Shown here: positions 49,540 through 59,188 of the stretch, piece by piece
How the letters are laid out: each line of letters starts with the position of its first letter
How positions within the stretch are numbered: the first letter of the stretch is position 1
Origin: Streptomyces sp. 3214.6
GTDB lineage: Bacteria > Actinomycetota > Actinomycetes > Streptomycetales > Streptomycetaceae
Length of the DNA stretch: 64,000 bases
Direction of reading: 5' to 3'
Assembly (NCBI RefSeq): GCF_900129855.1
Contig: NZ_LT670819.1
Coordinates: 4,588,001 to 4,652,000, forward strand
Translations under genes and position numbers: made by a program
The notes under the pieces: model-generated
Databases searched by the model: none
What the model was told of the DNA's origin: nothing
The model's input: only the letters and a program-made list of their open reading frames with translations

Positions 49540-51506
49540 GGCGACGCCCCTGCCGGCCTGGAACTGTCCGACGAGGAGGCCCAGGCGCTGCTGGGCGACG
49601 CGGCGGAAAGCCTCGCCGCCGCCGGGGTCGCCGTGCACTGGCCCAAGGAACTGGTTCGCGAGCTGACCGCCTCCGGCGTCCTGGAACCCGTACGCCGCCA
49701 GGGGACGCAGTCCTCGGCCGAGTCCTTCCTGTCCTCCGGCGGCCTGTTGGACTTCCGCTGGCAGGTCGCCCTCGGGGACCGGGAACTCACCGCGGAGGAG
49801 CTGGAACGGCTGGTCCAGGCGCACCGGCCGATCGTGCGGCTGCGCGACCAGTGGGTGGTCGTGGACCAGGAGCTGGTCCGCCGGCTGCGACGGGCCGCGC
49901 AGTCCAGGACGGCGACGTTCACCGCGATCGACGCCCTGGGCGCCGCGCTGACCGGCAGCGTCGAGGTGGACGGCGAACAGGTGGCGGTCACCGCCGGCGG
50001 CGTACTGGAGGAACTGGACTCCGGATCGCCGACCCCGAGGCCCGCGCCGCGCGCGAGCCCCGGGGACAGCCGGAAGCCCTTGCCGCGCCCCTGCGCGACT
50101 ACCAGTTGCGCGGCCTGAACTGGCTGCACCGGATGACCTCGCTCGGCCTGGGCGGCTGCCTCGCCGACGACATGGGCCTGGGCAAGACCATCACCCTGAT
50201 CGCTCTCCACCTGCGCCGCCAGGAACGGCAGACCACCGCCGGCCCCACCCTGGTGGTCTGCCCCGCCTCGCTGCTCGGCAACTGGGAGCGCGAGATCCAG
50301 CGCTTCGCACCGGACACCCCCGTGCGCCGCTTCCACGGCCCCGGCCGCGACCTGGCCGGCCTCGACGGTGGAGCGGACGGCGGCTTCGTCCTGACCACCT
50401 ACGGGACCATGCGCCGCGACACCGAACGCCTTACCACGCAGCCCTGGGGACTGCTCGTCGCCGACGAGGCCCAGCACGTCAAGAACCCGCACGCGCTCAC
50501 CGCCCAGGCTCTGCGCCGGATCCCCTCGCGGGGGCGGGTCGCACTGACCGGCACCCCGGTCGAGAACAACCTGTCCGAACTGTGGTCACTGCTCGACTGG
50601 ACCACCCCCGGCCTGCTCGGCACGCTCACCTCCTTCCGCGACCGCTACGCCACGGCTGTTGAAGGCGACCGCGACGAACAGGCCGCCCGGCATCTGGCCG
50701 CGCTGGTCCGCCCCTTCCTGCTGCGCCGGCGCAAGTCCGACCCTGGCATCGCTCCCGAACTACCGCCCAAGACCGAGACCGACCAGCCGGTGTCACTGAC
50801 GAAGGAACAGGTCTCGCTGTACGAGGCGCTGGTACGCGAACTCATGGCTGAGATCGAGGAGAAGCAGGGCATCGCCCGGCGCGGCCTGGTGATGAAGCTG
50901 CTCACCGGCCTGAAGCAGGTCTGCAACCACCCCGCGCAGTTCCTGAAGGAACCCGCGGGATCCAAGCTCCCGGGCCGCTCGGGGAAGCTGGAACTGCTGG
51001 ACGAACTCCTGGACACCGTCCTGGCCGAGGACGGGTCGGCCCTCGTTTTCACCCAGTACGTGGCCATGGGCGCTCTGATCGAGCGCCACCTGGCCGACCG
51101 CGGCGTGGACACCCTGTTCCTGCACGGAAGCACCACGGTCAAACGCAGGGAGGAGATGGTCGACGCCTTCCAGAGCGGGGAGAAGAAGGTGTTCCTGCTG
51201 TCCCTCAAAGCCGCCGGTACCGGTCTGAACCTGACCCGGGCCGGACACGTCATCCACTACGACCGCTGGTGGAACCCAGCCGTGGAGGACCAGGCCACCG
51301 ACCGCGCCTACCGGATCGGACAGACCCAGCCGGTCCAGGTGCACAAGCTGATCGCCGAGGGGACCGTGGAGGACCGGGTCGCCGAGATGCTCCGTCAGAA
51401 GAGGGAACTGGCCGACTCGGTGCTGGGCTCGGGCGAGGCGGCGTTCAGCGAACTGAGTGACAGCGAGCTGGCCGAACTGGTCACGCTGCGAAGGACGGGA
51501 CGATGA
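49540..51506 (+). pseudogene. SNF2/HepA-family helicase, truncated and frameshifted
   Basis: The gene reads ELSDEEAQALLGDAAESLAAAG, AVHWPKELVREL and LRDQWVVVD in one frame up to about 50018. It then continues in the -1 frame with RIADPEARAA, the Walker A GCLADDMGLGKT, DEAQ box ADEAQHVKNP, GTPVENNLSELWSLLDW, LVFTQYVAMG and ATDRAYRIGQ. Full-length Streptomyces homologues have some 380 to 400 more N-terminal residues, which are missing. The frameshift at about 50014-50019 and the lost 5' end both argue for a dead gene, though the motor domains alone are intact. Confidence 0.75.
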
Positions 51507-52816
51507 CCGGGCGCAACCGGCCGGGCGAGTCGGCCGCCCGTACCTTCGAGGCACTCCCGCCGACCAAGGGCAGCCGCGCGCCCTTCGCCGAGTCCTGGTG
51601 GGGCCGCGCGTGGCTGCGGTCCTTGGAGGAGTCCTCCCTGGACTCCGGCCGCCTCTCGCGCGGCCGGACCTACGCGCGCGGCGGCGCGGTCGGACCGGTC
51701 ACCGTCGCCCCCGGCTCGGCCGCCGCCCCGGTGCAGGGCAGCCGCCGCACCCCGTACCGCTCCAGGGTCCAGGTCGAGCAGCTGACGGACCAGCAGTGGG
51801 ACCGGCTGCTGGACATGATCGCCGAGCGGGCCGCCAACATCGCCGCACTGCTGGACGGCGAGATGCCCGCCGGGCTCGCCGACGACGCGGCAGCCGCCGG
51901 TGTCCCGCTGCTGCCCGGCCCACGGGACCTCGACCCCGAGTGCAGCTGCCCCGACTGGGGCTACCCCTGTAAACACGCCGCGGCCCTCTGCTACCAGGTC
52001 GCCCGGCTCCTGGACCGCGACCCCTTCGTACTGCTGCTCCTGCGGGGTCGTGGCGAGCGGGAGCTGATGGACGAGCTCGGCCGCCGCAACACCGCCCGCG
52101 CCTCCGCCGAAGCCGCGGCGGACACGGCAACCGCAGGCACGGGCCCCGCGGCGCCCCCGGCCCGGCCCGGCGATCCCGCCGGGCCCGCCTTCGTCTCCCG
52201 CACCGCACTCCCGCCCCTGCCCAGCCCGCCGCCGCTGCCCGAACGGTCCGGCCGCGGCCCCGCACTGGTGGACTCGGCCGTCCCGGAGCCCGGTCTGGAC
52301 CCGGCCGCGCTCGAACTGCTCGCCGCCGACGCCGCGACGCGTGCCCACCACCTGCTCGCCGCAGCCCTCGGCGCACGGCACGCCGACACCGCCCCACCCG
52401 CCCCGCTCACCGAATGGCAGGACGCCGTACGCCTCGCCGCCACTCACCCCACCCTGGACGTCTTCGCCAGGATCGCTTCGAACTGCGGCCGCACCCCCGG
52501 CGAACTCGCAGCCGCCACCCGCGCGTGGCGGCACGGCGGCGTGGCATCCCTGGACACCCTGGAAAGCCCCTGGAACCCGCCCGCCTCCCGCCTGGAGCGC
52601 GACCGCGAGGCGCTGCGAGCGGACTGGGCCGACGGCAGACCACCCCGGCTCCGCTCCTGGCGAAACCGCTGGACCGTCGAGGGCCGCGACGCCCAACTGC
52701 GCCTGGGCCGGGACGGACTGTGGTACCCGTACACCAAGGACCAGGGCACCTGGTGGCCGGCCGGACCGCCTGACGCCGATCCCGCCGTCGTCCTGACCGC
52801 TCTCCTCGAAACATGA
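51503..52816 (+). CDS. SWIM zinc-finger protein
   Basis: A 437-residue protein with a SWIM finger CSCPDWGYPCKHAAALCY at about 149-166 (Cys-x-Cys, then Cys-x-His). The N-terminal FAESWWGRAWLRSLEE segment and the Pro/Ala-rich middle are typical of the SWIM protein that Streptomyces encode directly after an SNF2 helicase. ATGA overlap with the SNF2 stop shows the original operon. SWIM domains bind DNA or proteins; a joint role with the helicase is likely, so this gene may be an orphan now. Confidence 0.88.
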   Translation: MTGRNRPGESAARTFEALPPTKGSRAPFAESWWGRAWLRSLEESSLDSGRLSRGRTYARGGAVGPVTVAPGSAAAPVQGSRRTPYRSRVQVEQLTDQQWDRLLDMIAERAANIAALLDGEMPAGLADDAAAAGVPLLPGPRDLDPECSCPDWGYPCKHAAALCYQVARLLDRDPFVLLLLRGRGERELMDELGRRNTARASAEAAADTATAGTGPAAPPARPGDPAGPAFVSRTALPPLPSPPPLPERSGRGPALVDSAVPEPGLDPAALELLAADAATRAHHLLAAALGARHADTAPPAPLTEWQDAVRLAATHPTLDVFARIASNCGRTPGELAAATRAWRHGGVASLDTLESPWNPPASRLERDREALRADWADGRPPRLRSWRNRWTVEGRDAQLRLGRDGLWYPYTKDQGTWWPAGPPDADPAVVLTALLET

Positions 52817-52978
52817 TGCTCGGGATGCCCCGCGATCCACCGATTCCGTCCCCGGCCGCACGGTGCGTTCGGTCGCGCGGCGGAGATGCGCGGATCCGGT
52901 CGGCGTCCCGACCGGCAACGGCGGACTCGGGTGAGCCCGGTGCGCCACATATGAATGAGTGCGTGAACGAGGAGTGGC

Positions 52979-53206
52979 CTGGGTGACGGCGACCCAAGAA
53001 CTCACCTCCGCCGTCCGTTCCGCCAAGCAGTTCCTGACGTACGTGGCCTCGGGCCCCTTCCAGTACGCGGTCGCCGAGGCGCTGCGCCTGCCGGACTCGT
53101 ACTTCGAGGCGTTCCGCGCCGACATGCGAGCCAAACGCGAACTGCTCGCGGGCGGCCTGGAGCAGGCGGGGTTCACGGTCTTCCGCCCGGCGGGCACGTA
53201 CGTGAC
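52979..53206 (+). pseudogene. partial duplicate of the aminotransferase gene
   Basis: The frame encodes WVTATQELTSAVRSAKQFLTYVASGPFQ, then the SYFEAFRADMRAKRELLAGGLEQAGFTVFRPAGTY segment (shown in parts), homologous to residues 253-328 of the aminotransferase at 46467. The first 118 bases (52979-53096) are identical to 47222-47339; the remainder is clearly diverged. It lacks the first 250 residues and the C-terminus after GTY. It marks the right edge of an approximately 5.7 kb segment. Confidence 0.9.
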
Positions 53207-53433
53207 GCGGAGCCAGGAAACAACCCGACCGGCGACAACTGACTTCGGCGGCCCCGCGTGCCCGCATCGGCATGCGTAGGTGAACGAGGCGGTCGGATGT
53301 CGCTGATATCCGCGCTGTCCTCGCGGCTGAAAGGCGCCCCTTGATCTCTTGCACCCCTACGCCAACAATGTGCATGACAAAACAGTGGGTGGCCGGAAGG
53401 TTTCCGGTCGCCTTGTCATAAGGGGACCCCCAC

Positions 53434-54282
53434 GTGAGAAAGCCTCTCGTCGCCGCGATCTTCGCTCTGGCCGTCGCCGGGGCGGGCGCGGTGCCCGCGG
53501 TCGCGGCGCCCGTCGGCGTCAAGCCCGCGGCCAAGGCGGCCGAGCCGACGCTCCAGGCCGTCAGCCTCGCCGGCACGGTGGCGCTCAGCAACTGCTCCGG
53601 CTCGCTCGTCCGCTTCCCGAACTCCGTGGACACCGACCCGGCGCTGGTGCTCTCCAACGGACACTGCAGCAGCCTTATGGACCCGGGGGTGGTCATCACC
53701 AACCGGCCGGCCAACCGGCCGTTCAGCCTGCTCGACTCATCAGGCGCCCAGGTCGCCACGCTGAAGGCCGAGAAGCTCGCGTACGGGACGATGACCGACA
53801 CGGACGTGGCGATCTACCAGCTCACCACCACCTACGCGGCGATCAAGAGCTCGTACGGGGTGTCGGCGCTGACCGTGCGGGACACACACCCGACCGTCGG
53901 TACCGCCGTAACCGTGGCGTCCGGCAGCTGGAAGATGCTCTTTGACTGCAACGTCGACGGGTTCGTCCACCAGCTCAAGGAGGGCAAGTGGACCTGGAAG
54001 GACTCGGTCCGCTACACCTCCGCCTGCCAGACCGGCGGCGGCACCTCCGGCTCTCCGGTGATCGACCAGTCCACCGGTGAGATCGTCGCCGTCCACAACA
54101 CCGGTAACGAGGACGGCGCCTCCTGCACGGTGGACAACCCCTGCGAGGTGGACCCGAGTGGCAACGTCACCGTTCGCAAGGGCATCAACTACGGCCAGCA
54201 GACCTACCAGATCCCGGCCTGCTTCACGACCGGCAACCAGCTGGACCTGAACGCCGCCGGGTGCACGCTGCCGAAGCCGTAG
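53434..54282 (+). CDS. secreted trypsin-like serine peptidase
   Basis: A 282-residue secreted S1-family peptidase. Signal peptide about 1-25 (MRKPLVAAIFALAVAGAGAV, AVAA cleavage) and a short propeptide. The catalytic triad is His77 in LSNGHCSS, Asp124 in TDTDVAIYQ and Ser205 in GGGTSGSPVI; six or more Cys could form disulfides. The GTSGS motif fits glutamyl-endopeptidase-like S1B members. GTG at 53434 has AAGGGGA upstream. It is the first gene right of the aminotransferase duplicate. Confidence 0.9.
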   Translation: MRKPLVAAIFALAVAGAGAVPAVAAPVGVKPAAKAAEPTLQAVSLAGTVALSNCSGSLVRFPNSVDTDPALVLSNGHCSSLMDPGVVITNRPANRPFSLLDSSGAQVATLKAEKLAYGTMTDTDVAIYQLTTTYAAIKSSYGVSALTVRDTHPTVGTAVTVASGSWKMLFDCNVDGFVHQLKEGKWTWKDSVRYTSACQTGGGTSGSPVIDQSTGEIVAVHNTGNEDGASCTVDNPCEVDPSGNVTVRKGINYGQQTYQIPACFTTGNQLDLNAAGCTLPKP

Positions 54283-54502
54283 CGCTCCGTTGTCAGGTAG
54301 AGCGCGCTGACCATGACCTGCTCGGCGCGAGCGTTCATGTCCGTGACGCGCTGGGCACGGTAGGCATCCCAGTCGTCGATCGACGCAACTGTGCGGGGCC
54401 CGATGCGTGCCCCGCACAGGGAGACGGATCCAGGATCGACTTCGGTTGAGTCCGCCCACCGGGCAATGTGCGAACGCCGAAGAACGATGGCGATGACGAA
54501 GA

Positions 54503-54546
54503 GCGTTTTGGCGACGGGCGTTTTGGCGACGGGCGATGGGCGACGG
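54503..54546. repeat. short tandem repeats before the SARP gene end
   Basis: Two perfect copies of the 15-mer GCGTTTTGGCGACGG (54503-54532) and a 14-base third variant (GCGATGGGCGACGG). The gap 54283-54548 has no gene. Confidence 0.8.
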
Positions 54547-54548
54547 GC

Positions 54549-57500
54549 TCAACCCTGATGAGATGTCATGCCCAGGGCGCGGAAGATGTCCTGGGCCTCC
54601 TTCCGATACAGGGCCGGGTCCTCCTCGCCGGTCGCGGCGACGGCGCGGCCAAGGATGTCGAGGCTCTCGGCCAGGGCCCTGCGCCAGCCGGTGCCGCGGT
54701 GCACCGCGAGGGCCTCGTGGGCGCGGGCGGCGGCGGTGGCCGCTTCGCCGTGCAGCAGTTCGGCACGGGCCAGGGCGGTGAGGGCCTCGCCCTGCACCAT
54801 CAGGTGATCCGTACCCCGGGCGATGTCCAGCGCCCGGGAGATCTGCTCCCGGTCGGGGTGGTTGGTCACGGCGGCCAGGCCGAGCAGGGCACGTGCCCGC
54901 AGTTCGTCCGCGCCGCGTTCCTCGGCCAGCTTGAGCGCTTCCCGGTAGACGACATCCGCCTCGCCGGGGCGGCCGAGGGCGAGCAGGACGCTGCCGAGGG
55001 CGATGCGGGCGTCCGCGCGGTAGTGCTCCTCGCCGTCCTGGTCGAAGAGACGGGTGGCGGTCGTCGCCATGTCCAGGGCGGTGGTGAGGTCACCGGCGTC
55101 GCGGTGGACGGAGGACTGGAACCGCAGCACGTACGCCTCGCTGCCCTGTTCGCCGCTCTCCCGGACCATCGTCAGGGCGGTCGTCAGGTGGTGCGCCGCC
55201 CGCGCGGGATCCCCGAGGAGGTACAGGGTGCGTCCCAGGTTGGCGTGGGTCAGGATCCGGTTGTGCTGGGAGTCGAGGTTGCGCGGAGCACGCTCGGCCC
55301 GCCGCAGACGGTCCAGTGACTCGGTCAGGCGGCCCAGGTCGCGCAGCGTGATCCCGAGCGTGAGCAGGACGACCGGGTGGCCGTCCGGCATGCCGTTGCG
55401 CCGGTCGATCTCCGTGGCCCGTTCCAGGTACTCCGCGCCGCGTGTCAGCCGGCCGACGAGCCAGTTCACACTGGCGAGGTTGGTGAGCGCCACAGCCGTA
55501 CCCTCCAGCCAGCCGCCTGCCTCGGCGAGGGCGAGCGTCTGCTCGAAGTGAGGGATCGCCGCATAGGGGAGGCTCTGGTGGAGGTTCGCGGCGCCGAGCA
55601 GGTTGTGCATGGCGGCCTGGGCCACGGGCTCGTCGGCGGCACGGGCGGCGTCCAGGGCGGCCCGGCCGAGGGCCGCCCAGTCCACGGCGATCTTGCGGGT
55701 CCAGGAGTGGCCGACGAGGGTGTAGGCGAGCCGCCAGGAGGCGGGGTGGCACTCGGCGGCTGCCTGCTGGACGGCCGCGGCGAGGTTGGGCAGTTCGTCG
55801 TCCAGCCAGCGGATCGCCGCGGCGGCGTCGGGGATGCGAGGCGGGGGCACGGCGTTGCCGCGGCCGGCGCCGCCGTCGCCATCACCACCTCCGTCGCCGT
55901 GAGTGCCGCCGTCCGGGCCGCTGGTGCCGGTGGGGGGCAGGGGGGCCTGGCCGGGGTACAGCAGTTGGGCGCAGTGGCCCGTGGCGTTCAGCAGCCAGGT
56001 GTACAGGGCGTCGGAGGCCGCGTGGCGGTCCTCGGCGGTCTCCTCCAGGCGCAGCCGCTCGGCCGCGTACAGCGCGACCAGGTCGTGGCGGCGGTACCGG
56101 CCGGCCCGGTGTTCCCGCAGCAGATGGGCGGCGGTGAGCCGTTCCAGTAGCGCGGCGGCCTCCGCGGGGGCGAGGCCCGCGACGGCCGCGGCGGCGTCGA
56201 GACCGGTCTCCGGGCCGGGCACCAGGGCCAGCAGACGGAACATCCGCCGGACCGGGGCGTCGAGGGCGTGGTACGAGAGGTCGAAGGCACCGCGTACGGC
56301 GGTGGTCTCGTCGCCGGTGACGGACAGGGCGGTCAGCCGGTCGCCGTCGCGCAGTTCGGCGACCTGTTCCTCCAGTGTGCGCCAGGGGGTGTGGTCGAGG
56401 TTGGCGGCGGCGATCCGCAGCGCCAGGGGGAGGTGCCCGCAGGCGTGGGCGAGTTCGGCCGCCGCCCACGGGTCGGCGTCGACGCGCGCCGCGCCGAGGG
56501 TGCGATGCAGCAGGAGCCGGGATTCGGCGGGGCTGAGCACGTCCACCCCGATCCGACGGGCGCCGTCGCGGGCGGCGAGTCCGGCCAGCCGGTCGCGGCT
56601 GGTGACCAGCACCAGACAGCCGGGCCCTCCGGGCAGCAGCGGCCGGACCTGCTCCGCGTCCGCCGCGTTGTCCAGGACGACCAGCATCCGCCGCTCGGCG
56701 GCCAGTGTCCGGTACAGGTCGGCGGCGGTCTCCGGCGTCCCCGGAATGGCTTCCGCGGCCACCCCCAACGCCAGCAGGAACCGGGTCAGCGCCTCCACGG
56801 GGCGCACCGGGCCCTCCGGTGAGTGGCCGCGCAGGTCCACGAAGAGCTGGCCGTCGGGGAAGCGGTCACGCACCCGGTGCGCCCAGTGCACGGCGAGGGC
56901 GGTCTTGCCCGCTCCCCCGGCACCGGTCAGGGCACAGACCCCGCTCCCACCGCCCGGTCCCTCCCCGGAGGCGGGCAGCAGGGCGTCCAGCCGGGCCAGG
57001 TGATCGTCGCGTCCGGTGAAGAACGCGGCGTCGTAGGGCAGCAGCGCGGGGGCGATCGGCGGGGCGGCGGGTGCCGGTGCCTGGGCCTGGGCCTGCGCCT
57101 GGGCCTGGGCCTGGACCTGCGGCCGGGAGGTGGCGGCGCGCGGTACGTCCATGCGCAGGATCCGCAGATGGGCGTCGGTCAGCTCCGGACCCGGGCGGAC
57201 GCCGAGCTGGTCGTCCAGACGGTCCCGCAACGCCGTGTACAGGCTCAGGGCGGCGGCCTGCTCGCCCGAGGCCGCGAGCGCGAGCAGCAGCCGGGCGTGG
57301 ACCCCTTCGTGCAGTGGCTCCAGGTCGGCGGTCCGGCGCAGTTCGTGGACGGCGTTCTCCGTCGTACCGGCGGCCAGGGCGCTGTCCGCGTACGCCTGGA
57401 CCAGGGACAGACGCAGCCGGGTCAGGCCCACGGCGGAGGGGTGCTCGCGCAACCCCGGCGCCATGCCCTGGAGGACGGGGCCGCGCCACAGCCGCAGGGC

Positions 57501-58124
57501 GGCCTCGGCCCGCGCGTACGCCTCGGCCCGGTCGGCGGGCTCGCCCCCGTCGTCGGCGAGGCAGGGCAGGGCGCGCGAGGCCAGGACGGTGAACCGCGCC
57601 GCGTCCGAGTCCTGTTCGTCCAGGTCCAGTACGTAGCCGGTCCGGGTCCGGCGCAGTACGCCGCCGGGCGGGTCCTCGGGGTGTGTCGCCGGGGTGAGCA
57701 GCCGGCGCAGCCGGGCCACGTAGGTGTGGACCATGTTCGAGGAGCTGGCCGGGGGTCGGCCGTCCCACAGGGTGTCGACGATCTCGTCCTGCGACACGGC
57801 GGTGCCCGGGTGCAGACCGAGCAGGGCCAGCAGAGCGCTCTGTTTCACCGCGCCGGGTTCGGCGGGCCGGCCGGCCACCTGGAGCAGGAGGGGACCGAGG
57901 ACGTCGAGCCGGAGCCGCCGTTCGTCGCCGGGTTCCGGCGCGCTGTCCTGTCCCAGTACCTCCATGAGCCTGAGCACCGACGGGCTGCGCGGTGAGCGCG
58001 CCCGGCCCCGCTCGATCTCGCGGATGGTGCGGGTGCTGACCCCGGCGAGTTCGGCGAGCTGCGGCTGACTCAGACCCAGCTGCGCCCGACGGCCACGGAG
58101 CCAGGCCCCCAACTGCTCAGGCAT
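54549..58124 (-). CDS. XRE-SARP-NB-ARC-TPR transcriptional regulator (AfsR-like)
   Basis: A 1191-residue regulator. An XRE helix-turn-helix is at 5-55 (LSQPQLAELAGVSTRTIREIERG). Then comes an OmpR-type winged helix of the SARP at about 70-160 and a BTAD domain at 165-325. A QA-repeat linker (QVQAQAQAQAQAQAPAP, 336-352) follows. An NB-ARC STAND ATPase at about 370-680 has the P-loop GAGGAGKT at 401-408 and LLVVLDNAADAEQV. TPR repeats run from about 800 to the end. AfsR-like proteins activate antibiotic or peptide genes. It precedes the sdp locus (same strand, 267 bases beyond sdpC1). Confidence 0.93.
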   Translation of the reverse strand: MPEQLGAWLRGRRAQLGLSQPQLAELAGVSTRTIREIERGRARSPRSPSVLRLMEVLGQDSAPEPGDERRLRLDVLGPLLLQVAGRPAEPGAVKQSALLALLGLHPGTAVSQDEIVDTLWDGRPPASSSNMVHTYVARLRRLLTPATHPEDPPGGVLRRTRTGYVLDLDEQDSDAARFTVLASRALPCLADDGGEPADRAEAYARAEAALRLWRGPVLQGMAPGLREHPSAVGLTRLRLSLVQAYADSALAAGTTENAVHELRRTADLEPLHEGVHARLLLALAASGEQAAALSLYTALRDRLDDQLGVRPGPELTDAHLRILRMDVPRAATSRPQVQAQAQAQAQAQAPAPAAPPIAPALLPYDAAFFTGRDDHLARLDALLPASGEGPGGGSGVCALTGAGGAGKTALAVHWAHRVRDRFPDGQLFVDLRGHSPEGPVRPVEALTRFLLALGVAAEAIPGTPETAADLYRTLAAERRMLVVLDNAADAEQVRPLLPGGPGCLVLVTSRDRLAGLAARDGARRIGVDVLSPAESRLLLHRTLGAARVDADPWAAAELAHACGHLPLALRIAAANLDHTPWRTLEEQVAELRDGDRLTALSVTGDETTAVRGAFDLSYHALDAPVRRMFRLLALVPGPETGLDAAAAVAGLAPAEAAALLERLTAAHLLREHRAGRYRRHDLVALYAAERLRLEETAEDRHAASDALYTWLLNATGHCAQLLYPGQAPLPPTGTSGPDGGTHGDGGGDGDGGAGRGNAVPPPRIPDAAAAIRWLDDELPNLAAAVQQAAAECHPASWRLAYTLVGHSWTRKIAVDWAALGRAALDAARAADEPVAQAAMHNLLGAANLHQSLPYAAIPHFEQTLALAEAGGWLEGTAVALTNLASVNWLVGRLTRGAEYLERATEIDRRNGMPDGHPVVLLTLGITLRDLGRLTESLDRLRRAERAPRNLDSQHNRILTHANLGRTLYLLGDPARAAHHLTTALTMVRESGEQGSEAYVLRFQSSVHRDAGDLTTALDMATTATRLFDQDGEEHYRADARIALGSVLLALGRPGEADVVYREALKLAEERGADELRARALLGLAAVTNHPDREQISRALDIARGTDHLMVQGEALTALARAELLHGEAATAAARAHEALAVHRGTGWRRALAESLDILGRAVAATGEEDPALYRKEAQDIFRALGMTSHQG

Positions 58125-58348
58125 GCACCCCTGCTTCTCCCCGCATCCCCGCCGCCCGGCACCGGCGGCGGCCTGACCAAGCGGAACCTCCCGCCACGGA
58201 TGGATGACAGTACGTGTGCGAGCCACCGTTTGGAGAGATCATTCTCCGCCAACAAGCGGCCGAAAATCCTCAGGCGGAAATTATCTGACGTCATGTCAAC
58301 TTTCTTCTCATACAGGTGACTTGTACAGCCGAACCGCATCAGCACGCA

Positions 58349-58380
58349 GGGCGGCTCCGCCGCACGCGACGGAGCCGCCC
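58349..58380 (-). terminator. terminator of sdpC1
   Basis: A perfect 11-bp stem (GGGCGGCTCCG and complement at 58370-58380), 10-base loop, directly after sdpC1. Its sequence is nearly identical to the hairpin after sdpC2 (60714-60749), so the duplication included the terminator. Confidence 0.85.
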
Positions 58381-58390
58381 CTTCGAGGAT

Positions 58391-59056
58391 CTACTTGCCG
58401 GCCAGCAGCTTGGTCACGATCGCGACGGCCTTCTCGGTCGTCAGACCGCTCTTGCCTTCCTCGAAGCCCTCCCTGAACACCAGCTTCGTCACGGCTATGG
58501 CCACATTCGCCACAGCGACCACGTTCACGACCGCGACCTTGTTCGTCGTCACGAAACTAATCGTGTTGGCGCCCACGGCGGCGCTGGTGTTCTTGCCGGT
58601 CACGATCACCGCACCGGAGCCGGTGCCCGTTTCAGTGACTTCCTTGCCGATAGTCGCAGCCATAGTGTCCAGCCGCTCCAGCCCGTCACGGACCCGGAAC
58701 GGGTCACCCGAGGTGACATCCGCGCGGAACTCCTCGGCGAACCCCGACTCCTTCAGCGTGGCCAGCGCCAGAAAGACCTCCACGTCCCTGGGGGTCGCCC
58801 CGACAACCTTCCCCTGCACCAGCGCCAGCTCCGGATACTGCTTGGCCACCACCCCCTCACCCATGAACCCCAGGATGATCTCCGCCGCCGTGAATCCCGA
58901 GCACTTCTGCTCCGCCTTGGTCAGCTGCTCCGCGTGCGTCGGCTGCACCGACGCCCACGACACACCCGCCGTACCCGTCGACGCCACCACGCCCACAGCC
59001 ACCGCGAGCGCCACCGCACGCGCCCCCACAACCAGACGGCCTCGGCTCTTACGCAT
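58391..59056 (-). CDS. sdpC1: SdpC-family antimicrobial peptide precursor (copy 1)
   Basis: A 221-residue secreted precursor. Signal peptide 1 to about 36 (RLVVGARAVALAVAVGVVAS; WAS cleavage). Pro-domain 37-130 carries the SdpC pattern KCSGFTAAEIILGFMGEGVV, VFLALATLKESGFAEEFRAD and SGDPFRVRDGLERL. The central payload (131-195) has a hydrophobic segment VAVVNVVAVANVAIAVTKLV at 174-193, as in Bacillus SDP. Unlike SDP it has no Cys pair in the payload (only Cys52). The tail is FEEGKSGLTTEKAV. It follows sdpA and sdpB. Similarity to the family is by eye; its activity is inferred. Confidence 0.8.
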   Translation of the reverse strand: MRKSRGRLVVGARAVALAVAVGVVASTGTAGVSWASVQPTHAEQLTKAEQKCSGFTAAEIILGFMGEGVVAKQYPELALVQGKVVGATPRDVEVFLALATLKESGFAEEFRADVTSGDPFRVRDGLERLDTMAATIGKEVTETGTGSGAVIVTGKNTSAAVGANTISFVTTNKVAVVNVVAVANVAIAVTKLVFREGFEEGKSGLTTEKAVAIVTKLLAGK

Positions 59057-59188
59057 GATGAGTCCTCATCTCTTGTCGAAATCGGTTTCCACACGACACG
59101 GAGCGCCCCCGCCCAGAGACGACCGACCGGGGGCGATGCACGAAAGGGGGCGGTGCCCCAAGGGAAGTTCGGGCCGCCGAAGCGTCCC

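Noticed and set aside
52959..53279. Independent small gene of about 106 codons
   Set aside because: Its sequence is a fragment of the aminotransferase with an exact 118-base repeat, so it is a partial duplicate, not a new gene.
57061..57120. Hexamer repeat as a possible regulatory element
   Set aside because: It is in frame inside the SARP gene and simply encodes the QA linker.
54900..57995. Long plus-strand open frames opposite the SARP gene
   Set aside because: Antisense artefacts of GC-rich codons; the minus strand carries XRE, SARP, NB-ARC and TPR motifs.
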